Positions 1-8,154 are shown, numbered from the stretch's first letter. The stretch: 64,000 nt of DNA from Methylotenera_A sp044222005 (GCA_044222005.1 JBGANY010000001.1:124001-188000), one strand, 5' to 3'. Numbers and translations: made by a program. Notes: generated by a model not told the origin, from the sequence alone.

Positions 1-1
1 C

Positions 2-1117
2 TGGCATCCGCGCGGCTGGAGCATCTGGCAGGAAGTGGAACAATACATGCGCCAGATGTTTCGTGATTACAATTATCAGGAAGTGCGCACGCCGACCGTG
101 ATGGACAAGACTTTATGGGAAAAGTCCGGCCATTGGCAGAACTACCGCGACAACATGTTTGTCACGGCTTCAGAAAACCGTGATTACGCGGTAAAACCGA
201 TGAATTGCCCAGGCCATGTGCAGATTTTTAACAGCACCTTACATAGCTACCGTGATTTGCCGTTGCGATTGGCTGAATTCGGCTCTTGTCACCGCAATGA
301 GCCTTCCGGCGCGCTGCACGGCTTGATGCGCGTGCGCGGCTTTACACAGGACGACGCGCATATTTTCTGTACCGAAGAGCAAGTGGAAGCGGAAGTTGCC
401 GATTTCATTAAAATGCTTTACAAAGTGTATAGTGATTTTGGTTTTGAAGATGTTCTGGTGAAATTATCGACCCGCCCGGAAAAGCGCATTGGCACAGACG
501 CAGATTGGGACAGAGCGGAGACTTCACTTGCGAATGCGCTTAAAATCAACAACCTAGAGTTCGAGTATCAACCGGGCGAAGGCGCATTCTACGGACCGAA
601 AATTGAATTTACGCTCAAAGATTCGCTCGGCCGTTTGTGGCAATGTGGCACCATACAGCTCGACCCGAACCTGCCGGAACGCCTGGGCGCGGAGTATGTG
701 GCCGAAGACAATTCACGCAAACGTCCAGTGATGCTACATCGCGCCATTGTCGGCTCGATGGAGCGCTTCTTGGGTATTCTGATTGAACATTATGCGGGTG
801 CAATGCCGCTTTGGCTGGCGCCCGTGCAGGCGATGGTGTTGAATATTTCTGACAATCAGGCCGATTATGTGATGCAAGTGGTTGAAAATTTGAAGAAAAA
901 TGGCATCAGATGCGATTTTGACTTGAGAAATGAGAAGATTACCTATAAAATACGCGAACATAGCATGCAAAAAATGCCTTATCTGCTTGTGGCGGGTGAG
1001 CGTGAAATGCAGGCTGGACATGTGGCCGTGCGTACCAGAAAAGGTGAAGACCTGGGTTCTATGCCAGTAAGCGAGCTGATCGCTCGATTGAAAGCAGAAG
1101 TTGAAGCCAAGGGTTAA
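2..1117 (+). CDS. thrS: Threonyl-tRNA synthetase, C-terminal part (5' end outside window)
   Basis: This enzyme charges tRNA-Thr with threonine in the cytoplasm. The reading frame is open from the first bases of the window (W-H-P-R-G-W-S-I-W), so the TGS and editing domains and the real start lie upstream. What is visible is the class II catalytic core, with motif 2 around FGSCHRNEPSGALHGLMRVRGF and motif 3 around HRAIVGSMERFLGILIEH. The anticodon-binding domain follows, ending in LIARLKAEVEAKG. The gene leads directly into infC with a 56-bp gap, the usual thrS-infC-rpmI-rplT order. The family assignment is certain. Only the 5' truncation limits the entry. Confidence 0.97.
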   Translation, partial: WHPRGWSIWQEVEQYMRQMFRDYNYQEVRTPTVMDKTLWEKSGHWQNYRDNMFVTASENRDYAVKPMNCPGHVQIFNSTLHSYRDLPLRLAEFGSCHRNEPSGALHGLMRVRGFTQDDAHIFCTEEQVEAEVADFIKMLYKVYSDFGFEDVLVKLSTRPEKRIGTDADWDRAETSLANALKINNLEFEYQPGEGAFYGPKIEFTLKDSLGRLWQCGTIQLDPNLPERLGAEYVAEDNSRKRPVMLHRAIVGSMERFLGILIEHYAGAMPLWLAPVQAMVLNISDNQADYVMQVVENLKKNGIRCDFDLRNEKITYKIREHSMQKMPYLLVAGEREMQAGHVAVRTRKGEDLGSMPVSELIARLKAEVEAKG

Positions 1118-1173
1118 ACTGTTTTTTTGGCTAGCGCGGTTTAATTTTTTATAGTACAGAACAGGAGTCAGCA

Positions 1174-1767
1174 ATAGCACAGGACAAAGAAACACGAATT
1201 AACGGGGATATTACTGCACCCGAAGTTCGTTTGGTGGGCATAGAAGGCGAGCCGTTAGGCATTGTGAGTTTACGAGAAGCCTTTGCAAAAGCAGAAGAAG
1301 CCGATATTGATTTGGTGGAAATCGCGCCAAATGCAGTGCCGCCAGTGTGCAGGTTGATGGACTACGGTAAGTTTAAGTATGCTGAAAGCAAACGTCAGCA
1401 TGAGCAAAAACTTAAACAAAAACAGGTTGTTATTAAAGAAATCAAGTTTCGCCCGGGTACGGATGATGGCGATTACAATATAAAGTTGCGTAATATCATC
1501 CGCTTTTTGGGTGAGGGCGATAAAGCCAAGATTACGCTGCGTTTCAGGGGCCGCGAGATTACGCACCAGGAATTTGGGTTAGCCTTATTGAAACGTGTAG
1601 AAGCAGATTTGCAGGAACACGCAGTGGTCGAGCAGTTTCCTAAAATGGAAGGCCGGCAAATGGTGATGGTGCTCGCACCCGCCAAAAAAGTGCCAGTGAA
1701 AGCGGCTAAGGAAAAACCGGCAGAAAAAACTGCTGAGAAAACAGTGGAAAAAGTAGCAGCAAGTTAA
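1174..1767 (+). CDS. infC: Translation initiation factor IF-3, ATA start codon
   Basis: IF-3 binds the 30S subunit, blocks premature 50S joining and rejects non-canonical start codons. The family N-terminus IAQDKETRING is encoded upstream of the first ATG/GTG/TTG-type codon in frame (TTG at 1231). It begins at an ATA (1174-1176) placed 6 bp after AGGAG (1163-1167). A stop at 1132 closes the frame upstream, and no ATG, GTG or TTG lies between it and 1231. A rare start codon is the known basis of IF-3 autoregulation. The product is 197 residues: an N-domain with VRLVGIEGEPLGI, a lysine-rich linker, and a C-domain with KFRPGTDDGDYNIK and RGREITH. It ends in an unusually long Lys/Ala/Glu-rich tail after APAKK. 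Confidence 0.93.
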   Translation: MAQDKETRINGDITAPEVRLVGIEGEPLGIVSLREAFAKAEEADIDLVEIAPNAVPPVCRLMDYGKFKYAESKRQHEQKLKQKQVVIKEIKFRPGTDDGDYNIKLRNIIRFLGEGDKAKITLRFRGREITHQEFGLALLKRVEADLQEHAVVEQFPKMEGRQMVMVLAPAKKVPVKAAKEKPAEKTAEKTVEKVAAS

Positions 1768-1836
1768 AAGTTTTATTCGAGCGATACGGCGAAATGGCAT
1801 GCCTAGGCGCTCTTAACTACTCTTAAGGAGAAAAAA

Positions 1837-2034
1837 ATGCCAAAAATGAAAACAAAGAGCAGCGCCAAAAAGCGCTTTAAGTTCTTAGGAAATGGCAAGG
1901 TGAAACGTACGCATTCACATTTGCGCCATATTCTTACCAAAAAGACCACCAAGCAAAAGCGTAAATTACGCGGCACGGCGATCATCTCTGCAACCGACGT
2001 CAAGCGCGTTCGCGCCATGATGCCAACCCAATAA
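1837..2034 (+). CDS. rpmI: Large ribosomal subunit protein bL35
   Basis: This is a small, highly basic 50S protein of 65 residues, the normal family length. It has the N-terminal signature MPKMKTKSSAKKRFK and a C-terminal VKRVRAMMPTQ. A strong Shine-Dalgarno (TAAGGAG) precedes the ATG by a normal spacing. It lies 69 bp after infC and 10 bp before rplT, so the two ribosomal protein genes are almost certainly translated from one transcript. In enterobacteria L20 represses this unit at the RNA level, but I did not identify the equivalent fold here. Confidence 0.97.
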   Translation: MPKMKTKSSAKKRFKFLGNGKVKRTHSHLRHILTKKTTKQKRKLRGTAIISATDVKRVRAMMPTQ

Positions 2035-2044
2035 GGAGACCGAT

Positions 2045-2404
2045 ATGCCTAGAGTAAAACGTGGTGTCATCGCCCGTGCGAGACACAAAAAAGTATTAAA
2101 CGCTGCCAAGGGTTACCGTGGCCGTCGTAAAAACGTTTACCGTATTGCCAAGCAAGCGGTAATGAAAGCGGGTCAATATCAATATCGCGACCGCCGCCAG
2201 AAAAAACGTCAATTCCGCACCTTGTGGATTGCACGTATCAACGCCGGTGCGCGTGAGTGCGGTTTGACTTACAGCCGTTTCATGAATGGTTTGAAAAAAG
2301 CCGCTGTGGAAGTGGATCGCAAAGTGTTAGCGGACTTGGCTGTATTTGATAAAGCCGCATTTGCCAAATTTGTAGAAATGGCAAAAACCGGTTTAGCAGC
2401 TTAA
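2045..2404 (+). CDS. rplT: Large ribosomal subunit protein bL20
   Basis: This 23S rRNA-binding protein is needed early in 50S assembly. The 119 residues match the family length. The start MPRVKRGVIARARHKKVL, the arginine-rich stretch GYRGRRKNVYRIAKQ and the globular end with WIARINAGARECGLTYSRF are diagnostic. The gene has its own AAGGAG ribosome-binding site within the 10-bp gap after rpmI. It is followed directly by an intrinsic terminator before pheS, so it closes the ribosomal part of the operon. Confidence 0.98.
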   Translation: MPRVKRGVIARARHKKVLNAAKGYRGRRKNVYRIAKQAVMKAGQYQYRDRRQKKRQFRTLWIARINAGARECGLTYSRFMNGLKKAAVEVDRKVLADLAVFDKAAFAKFVEMAKTGLAA

Positions 2405-2415
2405 GTTACCCAATT

Positions 2416-2443
2416 AAAAAAAGAGGCTGCGGCCTCTTTTTTT
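2416..2443 (+). terminator. Rho-independent terminator between rplT and pheS
   Basis: A stem rich in A, ending in GAGGC, pairs with GCCTC plus a run of seven T around the tetraloop TGCG. The poly-A upstream lets the hairpin work on either strand. It starts 12 bp after the rplT stop and ends 37 bp before pheS. It therefore probably lowers, but need not abolish, transcription of pheST from the infC promoter. Confidence 0.85.
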
Positions 2444-2480
2444 ATGTTCAATCAATCACTTAACTAAGTTAAAATGACGC

Positions 2481-3467
2481 ATGGCTAATTTGGATCACTT
2501 AATCGCAGCATCGCAGGCCGACTTTTCAGCTTGCGAAGATATGCCTGCACTGGAAAATGCTAAAGCCAAGTATTTGGGCAAAACGGGTGTCTTGACCGAA
2601 GCGTTAAAAGGCCTGGGCAAACTAAGTGCAGAAGAGCGCCCCGCCGCAGGTGCCGCTATCAACGTGGTCAAGCAGGCGATTGAAGCCGCTTTAAATGCGC
2701 GCCGCGAGGCCATTTTAAATGCGGCGCAAGCGAAACAGCTGGCGCAGGAATCGATTGATGTCACCTTGCCCGCACGCGCGCAATCGCAAGGCGGTTTGCA
2801 TCCCGTCACGTTAACCCTGCAGCGTATTGAAGCCTTGTTTCACTCGATTGGTTTTGAGGTGGCGACTGGCCCGGAAATCGAAACGGACTTTTATAACTTT
2901 ACCGCGCTGAATATACCTGAGAATCACCCGGCACGTGCCATGCACGATACGTTTTACGTGGATGACGCAAACGTATTGCGTACGCACACCTCACCTGTAC
3001 AAATTCACTATATGGAGAATAAGCAACCGCCGCTCAAGATCATTGCGCCGGGTCGTGTGTATCGTGTGGATTCAGACGCGACGCATTCGCCCATGTTTCA
3101 CCAGGTGGAAGGTTTGTGGGTGGATGAAAATATCAGCTTTGCCAACCTAAAAGGCGTGGTGCAGGATTTTCTGCAAAAATTCTTCGAGCGCAATGATTTG
3201 ACCGTGCGTTTCCGTCCGTCATTCTTCCCGTTTACCGAGCCGTCTGCCGAGATGGATATGAGCTGGAACGGCGGCTGGCTGGAGGTTGGCGGCTGCGGTA
3301 TGGTGCATCCGGAAGTGTTTAAACACGTAAATATTGACAGCGAGAAATACCGCGGTTTTGCTTTTGGCTTGGGCGTAGAGCGCCTTGCCATGCTGCGTTA
3401 CGGCGTGAACGATTTACGTCATTTTTTCAATAATGATTTGCGTTTTTTGCAGCAATTCAACAAGTAA
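2481..3467 (+). CDS. pheS: Phenylalanyl-tRNA synthetase alpha subunit
   Basis: This is the catalytic subunit of the (alpha-beta)2 PheRS tetramer. It has 328 residues, close to the usual 325-345. An N-terminal coiled-coil arm (about residues 1-90) binds tRNA. The class II core follows, with HPVTLTLQRIEALFHSIGFEVATGPEIE, motif 2 around RVYRVDSDATHSPMFHQVEGLWVD, and motif 3 near AFGLGVERLAMLRYGVNDLR. It is separated from pheT by only 6 bp. The ATG at 2481 lies shortly after a terminator and an AT-rich stretch that may hold its own promoter. I see no Phe-rich leader peptide for attenuation. Confidence 0.97.
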   Translation: MANLDHLIAASQADFSACEDMPALENAKAKYLGKTGVLTEALKGLGKLSAEERPAAGAAINVVKQAIEAALNARREAILNAAQAKQLAQESIDVTLPARAQSQGGLHPVTLTLQRIEALFHSIGFEVATGPEIETDFYNFTALNIPENHPARAMHDTFYVDDANVLRTHTSPVQIHYMENKQPPLKIIAPGRVYRVDSDATHSPMFHQVEGLWVDENISFANLKGVVQDFLQKFFERNDLTVRFRPSFFPFTEPSAEMDMSWNGGWLEVGGCGMVHPEVFKHVNIDSEKYRGFAFGLGVERLAMLRYGVNDLRHFFNNDLRFLQQFNK

Positions 3468-3473
3468 ACATTT

Positions 3474-5681
3474 ATGCAATTCTCAGAAAACTGGTTAAGA
3501 ACCTTTGTTAACCCAAACTTAAGCTCGCAAGAACTAAGCCACGCGCTGACCATGGCAGGGCTTGAGGTGGAAGTGATGGTGCCTGTTGCCAAGCCATTTG
3601 CAAAAGTGGTGATTGGCGAGATCGTCGAAGCTGCAAAACATCCGGATGCCGATCGCCTGCAGGTATGCAAAGTGAATGTGGGTAAAGAAACCTTGCAGAT
3701 TGTGTGTGGTGCAAGCAATGCCAGAGTTGGCCTGAAAGCGCCATGCGCTTTAGTTGGAGCGGAATTGCCAGGTTTTGCCATTAAAGAGGCCAAAGTGCGC
3801 GGCGTGGAATCGTTCGGCATGATGTGCTCGGCCAAAGAACTGGGTTTGGCGGAAGAAGCATCAGGTTTGCTGGAATTACCTGCAGACGCGACTGTTGGCC
3901 AGGATATCCGTGAGTATTTAAGCCTGAATGACAATCTGTTGACATTGAAACTTACGCCCAATCGTGCCGATTGTTTGAGCGTTTTGGGGATTGCGCGCGA
4001 CGTGGTGGCGATTACCGGCGCGCCGTTAACCGTGCCGCAAATCACGTCTGCGAAAGTTGAATCACAACGCACACAGGCAGTGCTGGTGAATGCGCCGCAA
4101 GCCTGCCCGGCCTATTATGGACGCGTAATTGAAGGCGTGAATGCGCAAGCCACAACGCCCGATTGGATGGTGCGTCATCTTGAACGCAGCGGTGTGCGTA
4201 GCATCAGCGCGATTGTCGATATCACCAATTATGTGCTGCTGGAGCTTGGCCAGCCTATGCACGCGTTTGACCTGGCTAAGTTGGGGGGCTCTGTTGAAGT
4301 GCGTTTTGCCAAAGCGGGCGAAATGCTTAAGTTGCTGAATGACACCGAAGTGAAGCTGGCCGATGATGATCTGGTGATTGCCGATAATAGTGGCGCGATT
4401 GCGCTGGCGGGCATTATGGGCGGCGAGCCGACTTCGGTCAGCGAAACTACGAGCGCTGTATTTTTAGAAAGTGCTTTTTTCACCCCTGACGTCATGGCTG
4501 GCAAGGCGCGCCGATTGGGTTTGAGCACAGACTCGTCATATCGCTTTGAGCGTGGCGTGGATTTTGGCAATACGCTGAATGCCATGGAGCGGGCAACTGC
4601 GCTTATTCTGGAGATCTGCGGCGGCAAGGCCGGGGCGACTACCCAGGCGGTAACCGCATTGCCTGCACGTAACACGGTGAGTCTGCGCTACGCACGGTTA
4701 TGCTCAGTGCTGGGCATGCAGATTCCGCAAGCTACGGTCACGAAGCTGCTGACGCAGTTAGGTTTTGCAAATAGCGAGCATGCCGGCATGTATGCGGTGC
4801 AGGCACCTAGTTACCGGTTCGACATCGCGCGCGAGGAAGATTTAATCGAAGAAATCGCCAGGTTGTACGGCTATGATCACCTGACCGCGATTGTCCCCCA
4901 CGCCGAATTGCGCATGCTCGATGCTCCGGAAGCCTTGTTAAATAAGGCTTGGGTAGCAGATGTTCTGCAGGCGCAAGGCTATCAGGAGGTAAACCCGATC
5001 AAACTCAAAAATCCCATTGCAAGCAATTTAAGCGTGATGCGCAGCGGGTTGTGGGGCGGCTTGCTGGATGCGCTGACCTATAATTTGAACCGTAAGCAAG
5101 AGCGTGCCATGTTGTTTGAGGTGGGCGCTAGTTATTTTGTTGACAAACAAAGCTATAGCGAACAAACGCAGGTTTCAGGCTTGGCTTACGGCGAGTTTCA
5201 GCCGGAGCAATGGGGCTGCAAGGCGCGCGATGTGGATTTTTTTGATGTAAAAGCTATCATAGATAGCCTGACACACAACCAGGCGGAGTATCGTGCTGAG
5301 ACGCATCCAGCTTTGCATCCAGGACAATCTGCCCAAGTTTACCTGCACGGCAAGCCAATAGGCTGGCTGGGAAAGCTGCATCCAAAATGGCAGCAGCAAT
5401 ACAGCCTGCCTAAAAATACGGTTTTGTTCGAGCTGGCTGTAGCGCCACTTATGCAAACCAAGATGGCGCAGTACCAGGAAGTTTCTAAATTCTTGCCTGT
5501 GCGTCGTGATATTGCCGTGGTCGTCGATGCGGATTTACCCGTTCAGACTAAAAAAAGCCTTGCATTTCTTGTACTTATGCAAGATACTCATAAAACTTTG
5601 TTGGATACAGAAGCAGAAGTGGCTATGGCCGAACTGCTCAAATTGCTGGAAAAACAATTCGGCGCATCGTTACGTAATTAG
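3474..5681 (+). CDS. pheT: Phenylalanyl-tRNA synthetase beta subunit with apparent internal deletion in the anticodon-binding domain
   Basis: This is the beta subunit of PheRS, which carries tRNA binding and editing. The 735 residues are shorter than the roughly 780-800 usual in proteobacteria. Domains in order: an EMAP/OB tRNA-binding domain (about residues 40-150), B3/B4 editing region (about 215-380), B5 (about 400-480), the catalytic-like core, and a C-terminal FDX-ACB domain. In the last domain the sequence runs FLPVRRDIAVVVDADLPVQT straight into KKSLAFLVLMQDTHKTLLD. The segment that normally lies between, including the conserved (L/F)FDVY-G motif, is absent. The frame is kept at about 5547-5552. 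The rest is well conserved, so it could still be functional. A sequence error removing whole codons is possible but less usual than a frameshift. Confidence 0.93.
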   Translation: MQFSENWLRTFVNPNLSSQELSHALTMAGLEVEVMVPVAKPFAKVVIGEIVEAAKHPDADRLQVCKVNVGKETLQIVCGASNARVGLKAPCALVGAELPGFAIKEAKVRGVESFGMMCSAKELGLAEEASGLLELPADATVGQDIREYLSLNDNLLTLKLTPNRADCLSVLGIARDVVAITGAPLTVPQITSAKVESQRTQAVLVNAPQACPAYYGRVIEGVNAQATTPDWMVRHLERSGVRSISAIVDITNYVLLELGQPMHAFDLAKLGGSVEVRFAKAGEMLKLLNDTEVKLADDDLVIADNSGAIALAGIMGGEPTSVSETTSAVFLESAFFTPDVMAGKARRLGLSTDSSYRFERGVDFGNTLNAMERATALILEICGGKAGATTQAVTALPARNTVSLRYARLCSVLGMQIPQATVTKLLTQLGFANSEHAGMYAVQAPSYRFDIAREEDLIEEIARLYGYDHLTAIVPHAELRMLDAPEALLNKAWVADVLQAQGYQEVNPIKLKNPIASNLSVMRSGLWGGLLDALTYNLNRKQERAMLFEVGASYFVDKQSYSEQTQVSGLAYGEFQPEQWGCKARDVDFFDVKAIIDSLTHNQAEYRAETHPALHPGQSAQVYLHGKPIGWLGKLHPKWQQQYSLPKNTVLFELAVAPLMQTKMAQYQEVSKFLPVRRDIAVVVDADLPVQTKKSLAFLVLMQDTHKTLLDTEAEVAMAELLKLLEKQFGASLRN

Positions 5682-5729
5682 GCTGTAAATAAATTAAAGT
5701 AAGCAATAAAGGTTCGTGGAGGAAGTTGC

Positions 5730-6023
5730 ATGACATTAACGAAGGCCGATCTGGCTGATTTATTATTTGAGCACGTCGGCTTAAATAAGCGTGAGGCGAA
5801 GGATATGGTGGAAGCGTTTTTTGAGGAAGTGCGCACCGCTTTAGAAACTGGCGATAGCGTGAAGCTATCAGGGTTTGGCAATTTTGAATTGCGCAAAAAA
5901 TCCGAGCGTCCAGGCCGTAATCCAAAAACCGGCGAAGAAATCCCGATCACAGCACGTCGTGTGGTGACATTTCATGCCAGCCAGAAATTAAAAAGCAAAG
6001 TAGAAGAACATTACGCCAGTTAA
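5730..6023 (+). CDS. ihfA: Integration host factor subunit alpha
   Basis: This DNA-bending protein acts as a heterodimer with IhfB in replication, recombination and sigma-54 promoter activation. It has 97 residues with the HU/IHF fold: MTLTKADLADLLFEHVGLNKREAKDMVEAFF, then VKLSGFGNFELR, then the beta-arm with the intercalating proline in GRNPKTGEEIPI. GTGGAGGAAG upstream is a good ribosome-binding site. Its place just after pheT is conserved in beta- and gammaproteobacteria, and the merR-type gene follows after 15 bp. Confidence 0.96.
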   Translation: MTLTKADLADLLFEHVGLNKREAKDMVEAFFEEVRTALETGDSVKLSGFGNFELRKKSERPGRNPKTGEEIPITARRVVTFHASQKLKSKVEEHYAS

Positions 6024-6038
6024 GGTCAATAATTAACA

Positions 6039-6443
6039 ATGCTTGATCCCGCCGCAAAAGTACAATTACCCCCCATCCCCGCCAAGCGGTACTTTACCAT
6101 TGGCGAGGTAAGTGAGTTGTGCGGCGTAAAACCGCATGTATTGCGCTATTGGGAGCAGGAGTTTACGCAGCTCAAGCCAGTAAAGCGCCGTGGTAACCGC
6201 CGTTATTACCAGCATCATGAAGTGCTCCTGATCCGCAAAATCCGCGAATTGCTTTATGAGCAAGGCTTCACTATCAGCGGCGCACGAAATCGTCTGGATG
6301 GTGCGGAAGAAGTCACGGAACCAGCAGTCATGCCTCAGGCGAATGCCCAAGTTTCCAACAGTGAAACAGCATCCACAAGCGATTTCGATTTTCATGCGTT
6401 CAAAAACGGGCTACGCGAAGTTATTCAGTTATTGCGGGCTTAG
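6039..6443 (+). CDS. MerR-family transcriptional regulator
   Basis: This is a DNA-binding regulator of 134 residues. The winged helix-turn-helix covers about residues 18-88 (YFTIGEVSELCGVKPHVLRYWEQEF, then RRGNRRYYQHHEVLLIRKIRELLYEQGFTISGAR), the pattern of the CarA/MlrA-like branch. The rest is a short tail with no cysteines of the metal-sensing type and no recognisable ligand domain. It follows ihfA by 15 bp and is a common neighbour of it in betaproteobacteria. Its target is unknown to me. Confidence 0.85.
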   Translation: MLDPAAKVQLPPIPAKRYFTIGEVSELCGVKPHVLRYWEQEFTQLKPVKRRGNRRYYQHHEVLLIRKIRELLYEQGFTISGARNRLDGAEEVTEPAVMPQANAQVSNSETASTSDFDFHAFKNGLREVIQLLRA

Positions 6444-6505
6444 CTTTAAAAACAGGCTGAATCCGGCGCCAATCAAAAAAGTTTTATCTTTAATACGCCA
6501 GATCT

Positions 6506-6534
6506 AATCAGGATCCAGTCATTTCATTTATAAT
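6506..6534 (+). promoter_or_regulatory. Probable promoter of tRNA-Pro
   Basis: A perfect TATAAT stands at 6529-6534, followed by a GC-rich discriminator (GCTCGCTCG) typical of growth-rate-regulated stable RNA promoters. The mature tRNA starts 34 bp downstream of the -10 box. The -35 region is poor, so only the -10 box is well supported. Confidence 0.5.
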
Positions 6535-6567
6535 GCTCGCTCGTTGCAAATCAATAGCAACGCGGTT

Positions 6568-6644
6568 CGGGGCGTAGCGCAGCCTGGTAGCGTACTTGCA
6601 TGGGGTGCAAGGGGTCGCAAGTTCGAATCTTGCCGTCCCGACCA
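6568..6644 (+). tRNA. tRNA-Pro (anticodon GGG)
   Basis: The gene is 77 nt, with CCA encoded. The acceptor stem CGGGGCG pairs with CGTCCCG. The D arm is GCGCAGCCTGGTAGCGT. The anticodon stem CTTGC/GCAAG encloses the 7-nt loop ATGGGGT with anticodon GGG at 6602-6604. The T arm contains GTTCGAATC. GGG reads CCC and CCU proline codons. Confidence 0.96.
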
Positions 6645-7124
6645 AAAATTACTAGCATTCTTTTACATCAATCTTTAATTGGTTGATGCTCATCATCAGT
6701 TAAGATTTTCTCCAAATTTCCAGTCGAATTATGGATAATCAGACCCAATTGTAAATATTAGTTAGGCTTAGCATAGAACCACTTCAATATGTATATCTCC
6801 ATGCACCATTTTGGATTTTTATGCACTAATAGTGTGCAAAATTGATATATATATCAATAACATAGCAATTTTTTGTAAAAATCACAAAGTGTTGTGGTAA
6901 AAATGCAAAAAGTGCAGTGTTGTCTTTAAAATAATCTTGTATTCAATATAACTTACCTTGTTTATGCACAGGCTATTTGATACTGTGTATTCAAGGTTAG
7001 TAAAACTGTTAGCTAAGGTAGTAATAGCTAATGTTAAAAATAAAACGAACAAATTTGGTGCAGGTTCAGGTTGAAATTTTAAATGTTGCAGTATTTTTTT
7101 GTTAAAGGAAATTAAGGGAGTCTT
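6645..7124. other. 480-bp AT-rich non-coding leader
   Basis: I see no open reading frame in this stretch between tRNA-Pro and the outer-membrane protein gene. It carries two NtrC-like sites (6802-6838), a 16-bp palindrome TTGATATATATATCAA at 6842-6857, and a long untranslated region with a GGGAG ribosome-binding site just before the ATG at 7125. I looked for a sigma-54 -24/-12 element between 6850 and 7120 and found none with correct GG-N10-GC spacing. Confidence 0.7.
6802..6838. promoter_or_regulatory. Tandem NtrC-like enhancer sites
   Basis: There are two 17-bp elements exactly 20 bp apart. TGCACTAATAGTGTGCA (6822-6838) differs at one base from the published consensus TGCACY-N5-GGTGCA. TGCACCATTTTGGATTT (6802-6818) matches the left half and the first GG of the right half. 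Two helical turns of spacing is the usual arrangement for NtrC dimers binding side by side. The sites are about 290 bp upstream of the gene at 7125. Confidence 0.6.
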
Positions 7125-8102
7125 ATGAAAACTATTAGTTGGGTATTAAATCGTCAAGTGTTGAGCGCAATATGTGCGGCACCACTTTTATTGAGCAGCG
7201 CCTATACATTCGCGGATGAAGCTGCTCCGGCAGCGGCACCTGCTGCCGCAGAAGCTGCACCTGCTGCAGTAGCACCGGCTAAGACTGCTGAGCCAACTGC
7301 TGACCATTTGGAACGTAAGCACACCGCTGCTGAAGAACCAGCATCACCACACTCATTCACTTTCAATCTTGGGGCATACAGCAATTACATGTTCCGCGGT
7401 GTGGCTTTAAGCGATGGCCCGGCTTTACAAGGTGGTGCGGATTATGCACATAGCAGCGGTTTTTATGCAGGTACCTGGTTTTCTAATATTGATAAAGAGT
7501 ATACAGGCCATGGTGATGGCTTTTCTGGTGGTAATCACTGGGAAATTGATATTTATGCAGGTTGGGCAAAAACATTTGAAAACGGTTTCGGTCTTAACTT
7601 CTTAGGTAACTATTACTGGTACCCAGATCGTGAAAATTCGTTTAGTGCTACAAATCAAGGACATAAGCAAGATGTATTTGAAGTGTCGGCTGCTTTGTCT
7701 TACAAATGGCTTACTTACACGCTCTACTATATCCCAACGGATTATTATGGAGCCAATAGAACAGATAAATTCTTTAACGTACTTAAGACCAATGGCGATA
7801 CTGAAGGTGCTACGTACAATGAACTGAAATTTAACTATACATTGCCGATTGGCGATTTAAATTTCTTGGCTAAAGTAGGTTACCAACATACACCTGGGCT
7901 TCAAGGCAGCCAAGGTGACTTTGCTATTGGTTTGAACAGAAACTTTTCATTGCCTGGTGCTGGTAAACCGATTGAAGGGTTTAATGCAGGCGCAGTTTAC
8001 ACATCAACATTTGACGTGAAGAACGAACTGTATTACAACACCTTCGATGGCAGGGATACAAACGAAGATAAATTGACGTTTTATATTAAACGTACTTGGT
8101 AA
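7125..8102 (+). CDS. Outer-membrane beta-barrel protein, TIGR02001/TorF family
   Basis: This is a predicted outer-membrane protein of 325 residues. An N-terminal signal peptide (about residues 1-31, ending SSAYTFA-DEA) is followed by a low-complexity Ala/Pro linker (about 32-55). Then come alternating amphipathic strands with many Tyr/Trp/Asn, starting FTFNLGAYSNYMFRGVALSDGPALQG, a start typical of the family. The C-terminal residues FYIKRTW end in an aromatic, as expected for BAM-inserted barrels. No enzymatic motif is seen. Family members are often found beside glnK-amtB in proteobacteria, and the NtrC-like sites upstream fit nitrogen control. Substrate and role remain unknown. Confidence 0.85.
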   Translation: MKTISWVLNRQVLSAICAAPLLLSSAYTFADEAAPAAAPAAAEAAPAAVAPAKTAEPTADHLERKHTAAEEPASPHSFTFNLGAYSNYMFRGVALSDGPALQGGADYAHSSGFYAGTWFSNIDKEYTGHGDGFSGGNHWEIDIYAGWAKTFENGFGLNFLGNYYWYPDRENSFSATNQGHKQDVFEVSAALSYKWLTYTLYYIPTDYYGANRTDKFFNVLKTNGDTEGATYNELKFNYTLPIGDLNFLAKVGYQHTPGLQGSQGDFAIGLNRNFSLPGAGKPIEGFNAGAVYTSTFDVKNELYYNTFDGRDTNEDKLTFYIKRTW

Positions 8103-8124
8103 TTGATTGCTGTAAGTTTTAATT

Positions 8125-8154
8125 AAAGAAAGGGTGCTTCGGCACCCTTTCTTT
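8125..8154 (+). terminator. Strong rho-independent terminator after the barrel gene
   Basis: A perfect 13-bp stem AAAGAAAGGGTGC / GCACCCTTTCTTT closed by a TTCG tetraloop lies 22 bp after the stop at 8102. Because the arms carry A and T runs it can also stop transcription arriving from mmsA on the other strand. Confidence 0.9.

Noticed and set aside
5541..5560. Frameshift as the cause of the short pheT
   Set aside because: The frame is continuous on both sides of the junction and the flanking motifs read correctly, so codons are missing rather than shifted.
6774..6784. TAGAACCACTT, identical to 11 bp of the MocR-type site upstream of ydcS
   Set aside because: The partner 9-mer at 23 bp distance is missing, so it is probably a chance half-site.
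6842..6857. TTGATATATATATCAA as an FNR/Anr site
   Set aside because: The half-sites fit TTGAT/ATCAA but are separated by 6 bp instead of 4, so the spacing is wrong for FNR.
6850..7120. Sigma-54 promoter downstream of the NtrC-like sites
   Set aside because: No GG-N10-GC element with acceptable flanks was found. TGGTAAAAATGC near 6896 has only 7 bp between GG and GC.
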